Part shown: positions 26,098 through 34,746 of the stretch, piece by piece
Position numbering within the stretch: the stretch's first letter is position 1
Layout of the letters: every line of letters begins with the position of its first letter
Source of the DNA: Rhodococcus yananensis
Lineage (GTDB): Bacteria > Actinomycetota > Actinomycetes > Mycobacteriales > Mycobacteriaceae
DNA length: 37,931 nt
Direction of reading: 5' to 3'
Assembly: GCF_020515525.1 (NCBI RefSeq)
Contig: NZ_JAIYEP010000041.1
Coordinates: forward strand, 1 to 37,931
Notes under the pieces: generated by a model
What the model saw: only the letters and a program-made list of their open reading frames with translations
Databases searched by the model: none
Told to the model about the DNA's origin: nothing
Program-made: the position numbers and the translations under genes

Positions 26098-27003
26098 TCA
26101 GATGAGGTTCTTGTCGGCCTTGATGCGGCGACGCAGGTCCGCGAGCACCGCGTGGCTCCCGCCGTGCCGGATGAAACGCGGAATGAACCGGTTGACGAAC
26201 GAGACGAACACGAACAGGTGCTCGAAACGCCGGCGGTCGTCGTCGCTCCAGGCCAGCCCGAGCTTCTCGCGCATCAACGGGGGCAGGGTTCCGATGGTGA
26301 GGAATTCGAGGAGATTCCGGAACATCACCCGCAGCGGCCAGTTGATCATCTTCAGGCCGACGAGGTCGAGCAGGTACTGCCGGGTGGTCTCGTCGTAGGT
26401 GACGCGTTCGCACGCGAGGTTCCAGTAGCGGTCGAAGTCGGCGCGGGTCGCCGGCCACATGTCGTCGGTGACCTGCAGCGTCGTCGCCAGCGGTGACGCG
26501 GTCGAGTAGAAGTCCTCGAGTTGGGCGTCGTCGAGGCGGCCGTGCAGCAGCTGGTAGGTGTCCTCGAACCCGATGTACAGGCAGGCCGCCACCCACATCT
26601 GGAGCTCGCGGTTGAACGCGTTGTACTTGACGGGGCTGGTCTCGTCCGAGCGCACCTGGCGGTGCGCGACGTTGACGGCGTCCCGGAAGGCATCACGTTC
26701 CTCCTGTGTTCCGAGGATCGCCACGGCCAGGTACTGGGTGGTGGTGCGGGCCCGTTTCCACGGGTGGTGGACGAGGGACCCCGACTTCACCTTCGATTCC
26801 ATGACACCGTAGGCCACCTCGGGCCAGCCGAAATGCATCACGACGTTGGCCGCGGCCCCGGCGAACGACCAGAAGTCGATCGCGTCGGGCAATGCATGTT
26901 TCCTGCTGCTCCACCGGTTGGGTCCGCTGGTGATCTCGATCCGGGTCTGCGCGGACGTCAGGACCGGTTCGACGGAAGCGTCCGCGAGGTAGCGGGCGGG
27001 CAT
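26098..27003 (-). CDS. MpaB / DUF2236 oxygenase-family protein, 301 aa
   Basis: The sequence fits the DUF2236 (MpaB/latex-clearing-protein-like) family. It has an N-terminal helix with AIDFWSFAGAAANVVMHFGWPEV (41-63), a conserved His in VNVAHRQV (114) and NRELQMWVAACL (131-142), followed by LPPLMREKLGLAW. Characterised relatives are haem b oxygenases that cleave polyisoprene, or the membrane MpaB oxygenase acting on a prenyl side chain. AAGGAG precedes the ATG. The gene starts 49 bp after the mceF stop on the same strand, so it is probably the last gene of the mce operon. That suggests its substrate is a lipid or terpenoid imported by the Mce complex. Confidence 0.82.
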   Translation of the reverse strand: MPARYLADASVEPVLTSAQTRIEITSGPNRWSSRKHALPDAIDFWSFAGAAANVVMHFGWPEVAYGVMESKVKSGSLVHHPWKRARTTTQYLAVAILGTQEERDAFRDAVNVAHRQVRSDETSPVKYNAFNRELQMWVAACLYIGFEDTYQLLHGRLDDAQLEDFYSTASPLATTLQVTDDMWPATRADFDRYWNLACERVTYDETTRQYLLDLVGLKMINWPLRVMFRNLLEFLTIGTLPPLMREKLGLAWSDDDRRRFEHLFVFVSFVNRFIPRFIRHGGSHAVLADLRRRIKADKNLI

Positions 27004-27052
27004 GGTGAACTCCTTCGACGAGGGATGACAACGGTGCGGTACACGGCAGCCG

Positions 27053-28270
27053 TCAGCGGGCGCCGTCGTTGACCCCCTCCCACAGCATCCGCCAGAACGC
27101 CTGCAACTCGGCGCCACTCGGAACGAGGATCGGATCGGCGACAACGGGCGGACCGACCACGGTGCCCGGGGTGGTCGAGCCGGCCAGACCCAGATCGTCC
27201 GGACGCGGCGCGTTCATCGCGCCTCGCTGCGCGAGATCCCGCCCCGGGGGACAGTAGTTCGCCGTACTCGGTGTCACGGGCGAGGTGTCGCCGACGGCAC
27301 GGCGCGGTGTGTCGTAGAAGCACACCGGCCCCTGCGTTGCGATCAGTGCGAAATCGGCGCGGTCGCCGTGCACGATGGATTCGAGTGCGGCGAGCCCCCG
27401 AGGGATGGCGACGAGCCCCGCCGCCAGTGCCGACGAGCGATCGGAGATGATCGGGGCGACGCTGTCGAGATTCGCGACGATCGCCCCGAACGACTCCTCG
27501 TTCTCGGCGAGCACACCGTCGGCGCGGCGCATCGCATCGGGCGTCGTCGCGAGCATCGACGAGATGCGGTCCTCGTTGGCGTGCAGGCTTTCTGCGAGCC
27601 GGCGGGCCGATGCCATGCCGTCGACGAACTGTGTCGAGTTCGCAGCCATCGTGCCGGTGAGATCGATACTGCGGGTGAGCAGATCGGCGATGCCCCCGAC
27701 GTCGGCCTCCAGACCGGCGGAAATGCGGTCGACGTCGCCGATCAGACGCGCGAGGTCCGGACCGAGCCCTTCGAATGCCGAACCGAGTTCCGCCCCGACC
27801 GTCGCGATGGTGCCCGGCTCGACGCTACCGAGGAGCTCGGCGGTCTGCGCGAGTGTCTCGCCGATCTGGACGGGTTGTTCGTCGGCGGGCATGTCGATGG
27901 TGTCGCCGTCGGTGAGGTACGGCCCACCGTCGGTGCGCGGGAAGATGTCGACGTTGAGCATGCCCGCGAGGGTGCCCTGGGTGATCTTCGCGTACGAGTC
28001 GGCGGGAACCTCCGAGTCCGCGTCGAGATCGAGTTCGATGCGCGCTCCACCGTCGAGCGGCGCGATCCGCACGGACGCCACCGTACCGATCGGGACGCCG
28101 CGGTACGTCACGACCGTTCCCTCCCCGACGCCGAGTGCGTCGTCGACCAGCGCCGTCACCCGCATCCGTTCGCCGAGACTCGAGCCGACGATGTAGTAGA
28201 TGCCGTAGGGCACCACGATCAGTGCCGTCGCCGCGAACAGCAACAGTTGGACGAGCACGATCCGCCTCAT
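27053..28270 (-). CDS. mceF: Mce family protein MceF, 405 aa
   Basis: This is the sixth Mce subunit. The N-terminal transmembrane helix (RIVLVQLLLFAATALIVVPY) is followed by the MlaD/Mce domain (about 35-115, with GTVVTYRGVPIGTVASVRI), a long helical region and a Pro-rich tail with VPSGAELQAFWRMLWEGVND at the C-terminus. Mce subunits form a periplasmic heterohexamer that channels lipids to the YrbE permeases. It overlaps mceE by 4 nt (ATGA). F is assigned by position and by the absence of a lipobox. Confidence 0.92.
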   Translation of the reverse strand: MRRIVLVQLLLFAATALIVVPYGIYYIVGSSLGERMRVTALVDDALGVGEGTVVTYRGVPIGTVASVRIAPLDGGARIELDLDADSEVPADSYAKITQGTLAGMLNVDIFPRTDGGPYLTDGDTIDMPADEQPVQIGETLAQTAELLGSVEPGTIATVGAELGSAFEGLGPDLARLIGDVDRISAGLEADVGGIADLLTRSIDLTGTMAANSTQFVDGMASARRLAESLHANEDRISSMLATTPDAMRRADGVLAENEESFGAIVANLDSVAPIISDRSSALAAGLVAIPRGLAALESIVHGDRADFALIATQGPVCFYDTPRRAVGDTSPVTPSTANYCPPGRDLAQRGAMNAPRPDDLGLAGSTTPGTVVGPPVVADPILVPSGAELQAFWRMLWEGVNDGAR

Positions 28271-29325
28271 CGGATGCCTCCCCCGAGCAGGTTCTCCAGC
28301 GACGTCGTCGACGCGGGTTCGGTGGGTTCACCGAGGAAATAGCCGCCGGCGAAGACCGAGTCGAGGCTCTCGGGGATCTCGAGCGCCCCGTCGAAGACGA
28401 GGTAGTCGCCGCGGACGGCGCGGCCGAAGTTGTCCATGAAGCTGTTCATGTTCGCGAGCGTCGTTCCCATGCGGTCGTTGAAGGAGGCGAGGGTCGCGGC
28501 CACCGTCTCGGCGTCGGTGAGCATCCCCGCGATGCCGCCCGGTGTCGCGGCCGTGTAGGCCTGCACGGTGCTCGCCAGCCTCGTCGTCGAGTCCAGCAGC
28601 GCCACGATGCTGTCGCGTTGGGACACCAGGACGTCGACGGCGGCGGCGGTGCTGTCGAGATATCGACTCATGACCTCCTCTTCGTCTGCCATGCGACGGG
28701 TGACGTCCGCGGCGAGAACCATCGCGCGGTCGAACTCCGTCTGCTGGTCGATGGCCTGGGTCATCAATGCGGTCGCCGAGTCGGCGAGGGCCTGCACCTC
28801 GTCGGATCGCCCGCCGAACGCGGTGTTGAGTTCGTCGACCACCGTGGAGAGTTGATCGAGCCCGCTGCCGCTGACGACGGTACCGAGGGTCGCGAGCATG
28901 GTCTCCACCCGCGGGCCCAGTTCGGTGTCGGCGACGGCGACGACATCGCCGTCCGACAGCGACACCGACGCGGGGTCGTCGGGCAGGACGAGCCTCAGGT
29001 AGGGGCTGCCCAGCGCGGACGGGATCTCGACGGACACACGGATATTGCGTGGAACGCCGACGTCCGCGCCGAGGGAGACACGCACGTTCGCACCGGTCGT
29101 CGCGACGTCCATCGCGGCGACCCGGCCGACGACCTGCTGCCCGTAGCGCACGTCGGCGCCGAGCACGATGCCGTCCGCCGCCGGTAGCTGGACGATGACG
29201 TCGACGGTGTCGCCGCCGGCGGAGCGTCCGACGGGAAGATCCTGGATTCCGTATCCGCATCCGGCCGCGGAGAGGAGTCCGGTGGCCGCGACGGTGAGAA
29301 CCGTGCCGCGCAGTCTGGTGGTCAT
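28267..29325 (-). CDS. mceE: Mce family lipoprotein MceE, 352 aa
   Basis: A lipoprotein signal ends in SAAGC (Cys23), which is characteristic of the fifth Mce subunit (LprN type). The Mce domain (about 40-120) contains VIVQLPAADGIVLGADVRYG and GSPYLRLVLP, followed by helical repeats. GGAGG precedes the ATG, and the start overlaps the mceD stop by 4 nt. It is anchored to the outer leaflet and is probably part of the lipid-transfer assembly. Confidence 0.93.
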   Translation of the reverse strand: MTTRLRGTVLTVAATGLLSAAGCGYGIQDLPVGRSAGGDTVDVIVQLPAADGIVLGADVRYGQQVVGRVAAMDVATTGANVRVSLGADVGVPRNIRVSVEIPSALGSPYLRLVLPDDPASVSLSDGDVVAVADTELGPRVETMLATLGTVVSGSGLDQLSTVVDELNTAFGGRSDEVQALADSATALMTQAIDQQTEFDRAMVLAADVTRRMADEEEVMSRYLDSTAAAVDVLVSQRDSIVALLDSTTRLASTVQAYTAATPGGIAGMLTDAETVAATLASFNDRMGTTLANMNSFMDNFGRAVRGDYLVFDGALEIPESLDSVFAGGYFLGEPTEPASTTSLENLLGGGIR

Positions 29326-30428
29326 GGGTTTCCTCCGGTCACGGCGGTGACGATGCCGAGCGGGTCGGATGCGCTGATGGGGAACGAGATCGGGTTGGTC
29401 AGGCCCGCTCCGGTGCACAGCGGGATCGGATGCTGCTCGCAGAGCGGCACCGCCACCGCGAACTGGGTCAGCGCCGTCGACACGTTGAGCCGGATGCGGC
29501 TGCGCCCGTCGGGGCCGACGGTGGCCTCGAGGTTCTGCATCATCAGCGGCACCAGGTCCATGAACTCGGCCAGCCCGCTGCGGTTCTGCGCGAGAACATC
29601 GCCGACCTCCTGAAGGTTGCGGGTGATGCCGCCGAAGCTCTCCCGGTGCTCGGTGACGAAGCTGTCGAGTTGAGCGAAGACCACCTCGAGGTCCGCGAGC
29701 GGCCCGGTGAGGTCCAGGTCGGTCTCGTCCGCGACCGTCGACAGTGCGCTCAGATCGTTCACCAGCCCGTCGAGGCTCACCTGGCGCGCGTCCATCGCGG
29801 CGACGAGCGCATCGAGGTTCTGCACGAGTGCCGTGAAGTCCTCCGTCGTGCCCCCGACGATGGCGGTCGCGGAACCGAGGTCGCGGATCGCGGCGTTGAA
29901 CACCTCACCTCGACCGGCCCACGCGTCGGCTCCGGTGGCGAGGATCTCGCCGATGTCTCCCCCGTCGGGTCCCATCGCCTCGACGAGTGTGGAGAGGCTG
30001 CCGAGCATACCGTCGATGTCGATGGGCGCGTGCGTCCGTTCGAGGGGGATCACGGTGCCGTCGGTCATCGTCGGACCAAAGGTGTGGGCGGGGCCGAGTT
30101 CGATGAAACGTTCGCTGATGATGGCCGGGCTCATGATGTACGCGGAGGCGTCGGCCGGCACCCGCACCGAGTCGGGGAACGACATGTCCACCCGCACGGA
30201 CGTGCCCTGCGGGCGGATGTCGGTGACGGTGCCGACGGCGACACCGAGAACGGACACGGTGCTACCGGTGTAGATGCCGTTGACGTACTCGAAGTCGGCG
30301 CTGATCGTGGTGGTCCGGTCGGTGCGTCCGAAGACGTACCAGACGGGCAGCACGATCAGGAGGACCACGACGACCGCGGCCGCGACGATCCGGCGGCGCC
30401 GCGAGGGCGCGGCGGGGACGGAGTTCAT
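29322..30428 (-). CDS. mceD: Mce family protein MceD, 368 aa
   Basis: An N-terminal membrane anchor (RRRRIVAAAVVVVLLIVLPV) is followed by a Mce domain containing YVNGIYTGSTVSVLGVAVGT and IISERFIELGP, a long helical region and a Cys pair near the C-terminus (LCEQHPIPLC). ATG 30428 is preferred because AGGA lies 6 nt upstream and it gives the 4-nt overlap used throughout this operon. ATG 30434 is an alternative, adding two residues. Confidence 0.92.
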   Translation of the reverse strand: MNSVPAAPSRRRRIVAAAVVVVLLIVLPVWYVFGRTDRTTTISADFEYVNGIYTGSTVSVLGVAVGTVTDIRPQGTSVRVDMSFPDSVRVPADASAYIMSPAIISERFIELGPAHTFGPTMTDGTVIPLERTHAPIDIDGMLGSLSTLVEAMGPDGGDIGEILATGADAWAGRGEVFNAAIRDLGSATAIVGGTTEDFTALVQNLDALVAAMDARQVSLDGLVNDLSALSTVADETDLDLTGPLADLEVVFAQLDSFVTEHRESFGGITRNLQEVGDVLAQNRSGLAEFMDLVPLMMQNLEATVGPDGRSRIRLNVSTALTQFAVAVPLCEQHPIPLCTGAGLTNPISFPISASDPLGIVTAVTGGNP

Positions 30429-31480
30429 CGACATTCCTGCATCACCCCCAGTGCGCAGAGCAGATTGTCGGGCAGCACCGCGGACGGTGACGTGACGTCG
30501 GCCCAGGTTCCGTTGCCGGTGGCGTTCGTGACCGTCCGCAACGCGGCCGGGAGCCGCTCCATCAGCAGTCCTATGTCGTCGACGTTGCGCTGCAGGGTGT
30601 CGGTCACCGCCGTGAGGTTCACGACGAGTCGGTCGGCGGTCTCGCGGTCCTCGGTGAACGTCGTCGCGAGGGTGCCGATCACGACGCGCAGATTGTCGGC
30701 GAGCCCGGTGAGGGCCTCTTCGCGGACGGAGAGGGTCGCCGCGATCGTGCGGGCGTCCACGGCGGTCTCGACGATCGTGTCCTGTTGTTCCGCCATCATT
30801 TCCGACAGGGATCGCGACACGGTCAGGAGCCGGTCGAACTGTTCGCCGTGTCGCCCGAACGCGGTCGACGCGGCACTGATGCCGGCCAGGGCCCGCCCGA
30901 GATCCGCGCCGTCGGCGGGCATCACCTGAGACAGGGTCGTCATCATCTCTTTCACGGCGTCGATATCGAGTTCCTCTGCGACACGGTTCGTTCCGGCGCC
31001 CAGTTCGTCGAGAGAGTACGGGACGGTGGTGCGGTCGAGCGGGATGATGCGGGAGCCGTCGTCGAGCCCGCCGGGGCGAAGTTCGAGATAGCGTTTGCCC
31101 AGGACGGTTTCGAGCCGGACCGATGCGGTGGAGGTGTTGCCGACGGTGCGGGTGTCGTCGACGCGGAACTCGACGTCGACATGATCGCCGGCGAGGACGA
31201 TGTCCTCGACACGTCCCGATGGAACACCGTTGACGTACACCGGGTCTCCGACGGCGAGGCCCGCAGCGTGGGCCAGCTGCGCGGTGTGGGGTTCGGTGCG
31301 GACCTGGTACCACAGGCGGGGCAGCCCGATCGCGGTGAGGAGCCCGACCACCAGCACGGCGATGCCGATGGAGCCGAGGACGAGGGGCATGTGCGCGTCG
31401 TCGCGTCGGCGCCGGCCACCACCGAACAGGAATTCGATTGCACCGACGACGATGTCGATCAGCTTGACCAGGAACATCAT
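30425..31480 (-). CDS. mceC: Mce family protein MceC, 351 aa
   Basis: The N-terminus starts with a short hydrophobic or amphipathic segment (MMFLVKLIDIVVGAIEFLF) and an Arg-rich loop before the usual membrane anchor (LGSIGIAVLVVGLLTAIGL). The Mce domain (about 58-140) contains GDPVYVNGVPSGRVEDIVL. The helical region follows, and the C-terminus has LLCALGVMQEC. GAGGAG lies 13 nt upstream, inside a small ORF that overlaps this start by 4 nt. The extra N-terminal segment resembles the start of that small ORF. Confidence 0.92.
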   Translation of the reverse strand: MMFLVKLIDIVVGAIEFLFGGGRRRRDDAHMPLVLGSIGIAVLVVGLLTAIGLPRLWYQVRTEPHTAQLAHAAGLAVGDPVYVNGVPSGRVEDIVLAGDHVDVEFRVDDTRTVGNTSTASVRLETVLGKRYLELRPGGLDDGSRIIPLDRTTVPYSLDELGAGTNRVAEELDIDAVKEMMTTLSQVMPADGADLGRALAGISAASTAFGRHGEQFDRLLTVSRSLSEMMAEQQDTIVETAVDARTIAATLSVREEALTGLADNLRVVIGTLATTFTEDRETADRLVVNLTAVTDTLQRNVDDIGLLMERLPAALRTVTNATGNGTWADVTSPSAVLPDNLLCALGVMQECR

Positions 31481-31566
31481 CGTTGTGTGTGCTCCTCGGG
31501 ATGGGTCGTGGCGGGTCCGTCTGCCGGTGCGCCGACGAGGTCGATAATTCGGGTGAGAAGGATCAT
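31477..31566 (-). CDS. Candidate 29-aa microprotein between mceB and mceC
   Basis: This ORF exactly fills the only gap in the operon. Its ATG overlaps the mceB stop (ATGA, 31566-31563), and its TGA stop overlaps the mceC start (ATGA, 31480-31477). The peptide begins MILLTRIIDLVGA, resembling FLVKLIDIVVGA at the mceC N-terminus, and then becomes polar (HPEEHTQR). The N-terminal half is amphipathic and could sit at the membrane. It has no strong ribosome binding site, as expected if translation is coupled to mceB. No homology claim is made. It could alternatively be only a leader that couples mceC translation. Confidence 0.6.
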   Translation of the reverse strand: MILLTRIIDLVGAPADGPATTHPEEHTQR

Positions 31567-32600
31567 GCGCACACCGGCGAGTGGGTCGGTCCGAAGATGT
31601 TCACTTCCGCGTCGCCCGCCTTCAGCGTGAAGTTGCACAGGTACAGACTCACGAATCCGCCGTACTGCCCCGTGCGGTTGATCCGGTCGGCGAACTCGGG
31701 GAGCCGGGCCACGAGTCCGTCGAATTCGGCGGTGTCGGCATTCCAGCTTCCGGTGACGGAACGGAGGTTCTCGAGAGTGCGGGTGAACGCGCCGTCGGAC
31801 GTGTCCATCGCGTCGGCGAGTTCGGCGACGGTGCTGCTGCCGCTGTCCAGGAAGGCTGCGAGGCGACTGCCGTCCCCGACGACGGTGTCGCCGAGGACCG
31901 ACAATCCGTCGACGAGGGCGCCGAGTCGGTCGTGGCGGCCGTCGATCGTGCCGAGCAGCCTGTTCATGTTGGTGACGACCTCACCGAGGATCCCTTCCCG
32001 ATCGCCGAGCTGCGTGGAGAGCACGGCGACCCGGTCGAGGAAGCGGGCCACGGCGTCGCCGCGGCCGTTGAAGGTGTCGACGATGTTGCGGGCGAGCACG
32101 TCGACCTCGTCCGGTGGCAGCGATTCGAACAGGGGACGGAACCCGTTCATCAGTGCGGTCAGGTCGACGGGGGGTGTGGTCTGCGCGACGGGCACGGTGC
32201 CGCCGGGGTCGAGGATCTGCGGTCCTCCGGGCGCGTCGACGTACGGCTCGGGCAGGGTGAGCGCGACGTAGCGGGCACCGAGCATGTCGCCGTAGCGCAC
32301 GGCGGCCTCCACATCGGTGGTGAGCACCCGGTCGCGTTCGATCTCGACGGTGACGCGGGCGAGAGTGGTTCCGCCTTCGGCGTCGACGACCTCGACGGAG
32401 TCGACGCGGCCGACCCGGACTCCGGACAGTGTGACGGGGTTGCCGGCGTTCAATCCCTCGACGTCGGTGAACTCGAGGACGTAGTCGTCGGTACTGCCGC
32501 GCACGGGCACGGCGAGGGTGTTGTGGACGAGGACTCCGCACACCGCGCCCACCACGCAGTAACCGGCGAGTGCAGCGGATTGGGATCGCTTCAGCTTCAC
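31563..32600 (-). CDS. mceB: Mce family protein MceB, 345 aa
   Basis: The N-terminal anchor (SAALAGYCVVGAVCGVLVHN) is followed by the Mce domain (about 35-120) with DVEGLNAGNPVTLSGVRVGR and GARYVALTLPEP, and by a helical region ending in YLCNFTLKAGD, the C-terminal block typical of MceB. The GTG start overlaps the mceA stop by 4 nt (GTGA). It is an exported subunit of the lipid-import hexamer. Confidence 0.93.
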   Translation of the reverse strand: MKLKRSQSAALAGYCVVGAVCGVLVHNTLAVPVRGSTDDYVLEFTDVEGLNAGNPVTLSGVRVGRVDSVEVVDAEGGTTLARVTVEIERDRVLTTDVEAAVRYGDMLGARYVALTLPEPYVDAPGGPQILDPGGTVPVAQTTPPVDLTALMNGFRPLFESLPPDEVDVLARNIVDTFNGRGDAVARFLDRVAVLSTQLGDREGILGEVVTNMNRLLGTIDGRHDRLGALVDGLSVLGDTVVGDGSRLAAFLDSGSSTVAELADAMDTSDGAFTRTLENLRSVTGSWNADTAEFDGLVARLPEFADRINRTGQYGGFVSLYLCNFTLKAGDAEVNIFGPTHSPVCA

Positions 32601-33895
32601 GGGATTCGCACCTCGCTTCCACGGACGAGCGGCCCGAGCACGATGCTCACCGCGGCGCCGAGTGCGGACTCGGCGTCCGTGGGTGGACCGGCCCCGTCCT
32701 CGATGCCCGCTGCGGTGGGCTCCGGGGTGTCTGCGCCGGTGATCTCCTGCTGCAGCAGCGCCAGCGGTACGGTCTCGGCCGCGCCACCGATCACCGTGGG
32801 AACAGGTTGCGCGTAGGTGCCGTTGCCGGAGCTGTTGCAGAACGCACCGGTGAGGGTGCCGTAGCTCGGGCAGTCCGCGGAGGTGTACGGCAGCGGGTCG
32901 GCGAACGACGGCACCGCGGTGATGTCGAACCGTCCCGACGAGAACACCCGGGTGCCGGCGGCACCGAAGCTGCCGGCGTTGGCGAGGGTGTCGTACAGCC
33001 CGGACGGGTTGGCGGCGGTGGTCGCGAGAATCGTTCCGAGCGAGTCGATCACCGTGATCGTCGCATCGTGTCGCGGCCCGGTGAATCCGTCGACGGATGC
33101 GGCGAGCAGCCCCGCCGCCCCGAAGGCGTCGGCGAGCCGGTCGCGGTTGCGGACGATCGCCGCGGAAACCTCCGCGGCGGACGCGACCGTCCCGACGATG
33201 TCGGGGGTCGCCGTCGACAATGATTCCAGTACGTCCGCGAACTGCGCTGTGCTGCCGATGAACTCACTCACGACCGGGGCGAGTCTGTCGTCGATCACGG
33301 ACAGTCGGTCGATGGTGCGTCCGATGGTCTCGCCGTTTCCGTCCAGCGCGCTCCCGAGGGCGCTGAGCGCCACGGTGAGCTGCTCCGGTCTCATCTCGCC
33401 GAGCACGTCGGCCATGCGGGTGAACAGGTCGTACATGGCGACGGCCTCGGGGCCGGTGTCGGCGACGACGGTGTCGACCTCGCGCAGCGACCGTCCGGAG
33501 GCCGGTCGGGATGTTCCCGCGGCGGAGCCGGGTACGTCGACCAGTTCGACGTAGACGTCACCAAAGAAGGTGCGGGGCACGACTCGGGCCCGGACGGAGG
33601 CCGGTACGTGGGGTGCGGCAGCGGTGTCGATCGCCAGGCGGACCGACGATTCGACGGCTCCGGCGTCGATCGATGCGATCTGCCCGATGTCGACCCCGTG
33701 GTAGCGCACGGGCGCGCCCGCGCCGACGAGTCCCACCTCTGCGGGAAGGTCGACGAACACGTCGTCGGTGCTGTCGAACGTCCCGGCGCCGCGCAGCACC
33801 ATGCCGACGGCGACGGTCAGCGCCAGGGCGAGACTCAGGGCGCCGCGGACGGCGTACGCCCGTTTCCGACGTGCGCTGGGCCGGTCCACGGTCAC
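32597..33895 (-). CDS. mceA: Mce family protein MceA, 432 aa
   Basis: This is the first Mce subunit after the two YrbE permeases. The N-terminal anchor (LSLALALTVAVGMVLRGAG) is followed by a Mce domain containing VDLPAEVGLVGAGAPVRYHG and RTFFGDVYVELV, then a long helical region. The C-terminus has CPSYGTLTGAFC and a Pro/Thr/Ala-rich tail. The GTG start at 33895 overlaps the yrbEB stop by 4 nt. The substrate cannot be told from the sequence; steroid (Mce4), fatty acid or mycolate import are known for family members. Confidence 0.93.
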   Translation of the reverse strand: MTVDRPSARRKRAYAVRGALSLALALTVAVGMVLRGAGTFDSTDDVFVDLPAEVGLVGAGAPVRYHGVDIGQIASIDAGAVESSVRLAIDTAAAPHVPASVRARVVPRTFFGDVYVELVDVPGSAAGTSRPASGRSLREVDTVVADTGPEAVAMYDLFTRMADVLGEMRPEQLTVALSALGSALDGNGETIGRTIDRLSVIDDRLAPVVSEFIGSTAQFADVLESLSTATPDIVGTVASAAEVSAAIVRNRDRLADAFGAAGLLAASVDGFTGPRHDATITVIDSLGTILATTAANPSGLYDTLANAGSFGAAGTRVFSSGRFDITAVPSFADPLPYTSADCPSYGTLTGAFCNSSGNGTYAQPVPTVIGGAAETVPLALLQQEITGADTPEPTAAGIEDGAGPPTDAESALGAAVSIVLGPLVRGSEVRIP

Positions 33896-34746
33896 ACCCC
33901 CATTCCGGGTACTTCGGGGACGAGGCCCCAGAGCGCGAAGGTGAGCAGCACGTCGAGGACACCGATGGACAGGATCGCGGTGCGCAGGGCACGTCCGGCG
34001 GCGGCGCCGACCCCGGCGGGCCCACCGGACGCGTAGTACCCGTAGGCGCAGTGGACGAGGCTGACGACCATCGCGAACACCAGCGCCTTGATCCCGGAGT
34101 ACAGGAGGTCCTGCGGGGTGAGGACGAGGTGGAAGAAGTAGTCGTAGGCACCGGCGGACGCACCGTTGAACACCACCACGACCAGGCGTGTCGACAGGTA
34201 GCTCGCGAGCAGCCCGATCATGTAGATCGGGATGACGCACACCATCGCGGCGACGGTGCGGGTCGCGGCCAGGAACGGGATCGAGCGGATGCCCATGGAG
34301 TCGAGGGCGTCGACCTCGTCGGAGATGCGCATGGCGCCGATCTGGGCGGTGAAGCCGACACCGACCTTCGCGGACAACGCGATGGCGACGACGACCGGTG
34401 CGAGCTCGCGGGTGTTGGCGACGGCCGAGAGCATCCCGGAGACGGTCGTCATGCCGACCAGTTCGAGGCCGCGCTGGGTTTCGACACCGAGCATCATCGC
34501 CGCGGCCAGCGACATGGCGAACACGATGCCGATGGTGCCGCCGCCGGAGAGCAACGACTGCGTCCCGAAGCTGACCTCGCTGATCTGCGCGACGACATGT
34601 TTGCGGAACCTGCTCAGAGCGTAGGGGATCGACGCGACGGTGCGGACGTAGAAGGTCACGTGCATGCCGAGCGTGGCGAGGTTGTCGCCGATGCGACGCA
34701 CCGATCGGCCGGCGTGCGCCAGGACCGGCCGGTCCAACACCGTCAT
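33892..34746 (-). CDS. yrbEB: MlaE/YrbE-family permease B, 284 aa
   Basis: This is an inner-membrane permease of the Mce transporter, with five to six hydrophobic helices. The MlaE signature region reads GMTTVSGMLSAVANTRELAP and FTAQIGAMRISDEVDALDSM (EQ-loop-like coupling helix to the ATPase MceG, which is normally encoded elsewhere). The ATG overlaps the yrbEA stop by 4 nt. Confidence 0.95.
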   Translation of the reverse strand: MTVLDRPVLAHAGRSVRRIGDNLATLGMHVTFYVRTVASIPYALSRFRKHVVAQISEVSFGTQSLLSGGGTIGIVFAMSLAAAMMLGVETQRGLELVGMTTVSGMLSAVANTRELAPVVVAIALSAKVGVGFTAQIGAMRISDEVDALDSMGIRSIPFLAATRTVAAMVCVIPIYMIGLLASYLSTRLVVVVFNGASAGAYDYFFHLVLTPQDLLYSGIKALVFAMVVSLVHCAYGYYASGGPAGVGAAAGRALRTAILSIGVLDVLLTFALWGLVPEVPGMGV

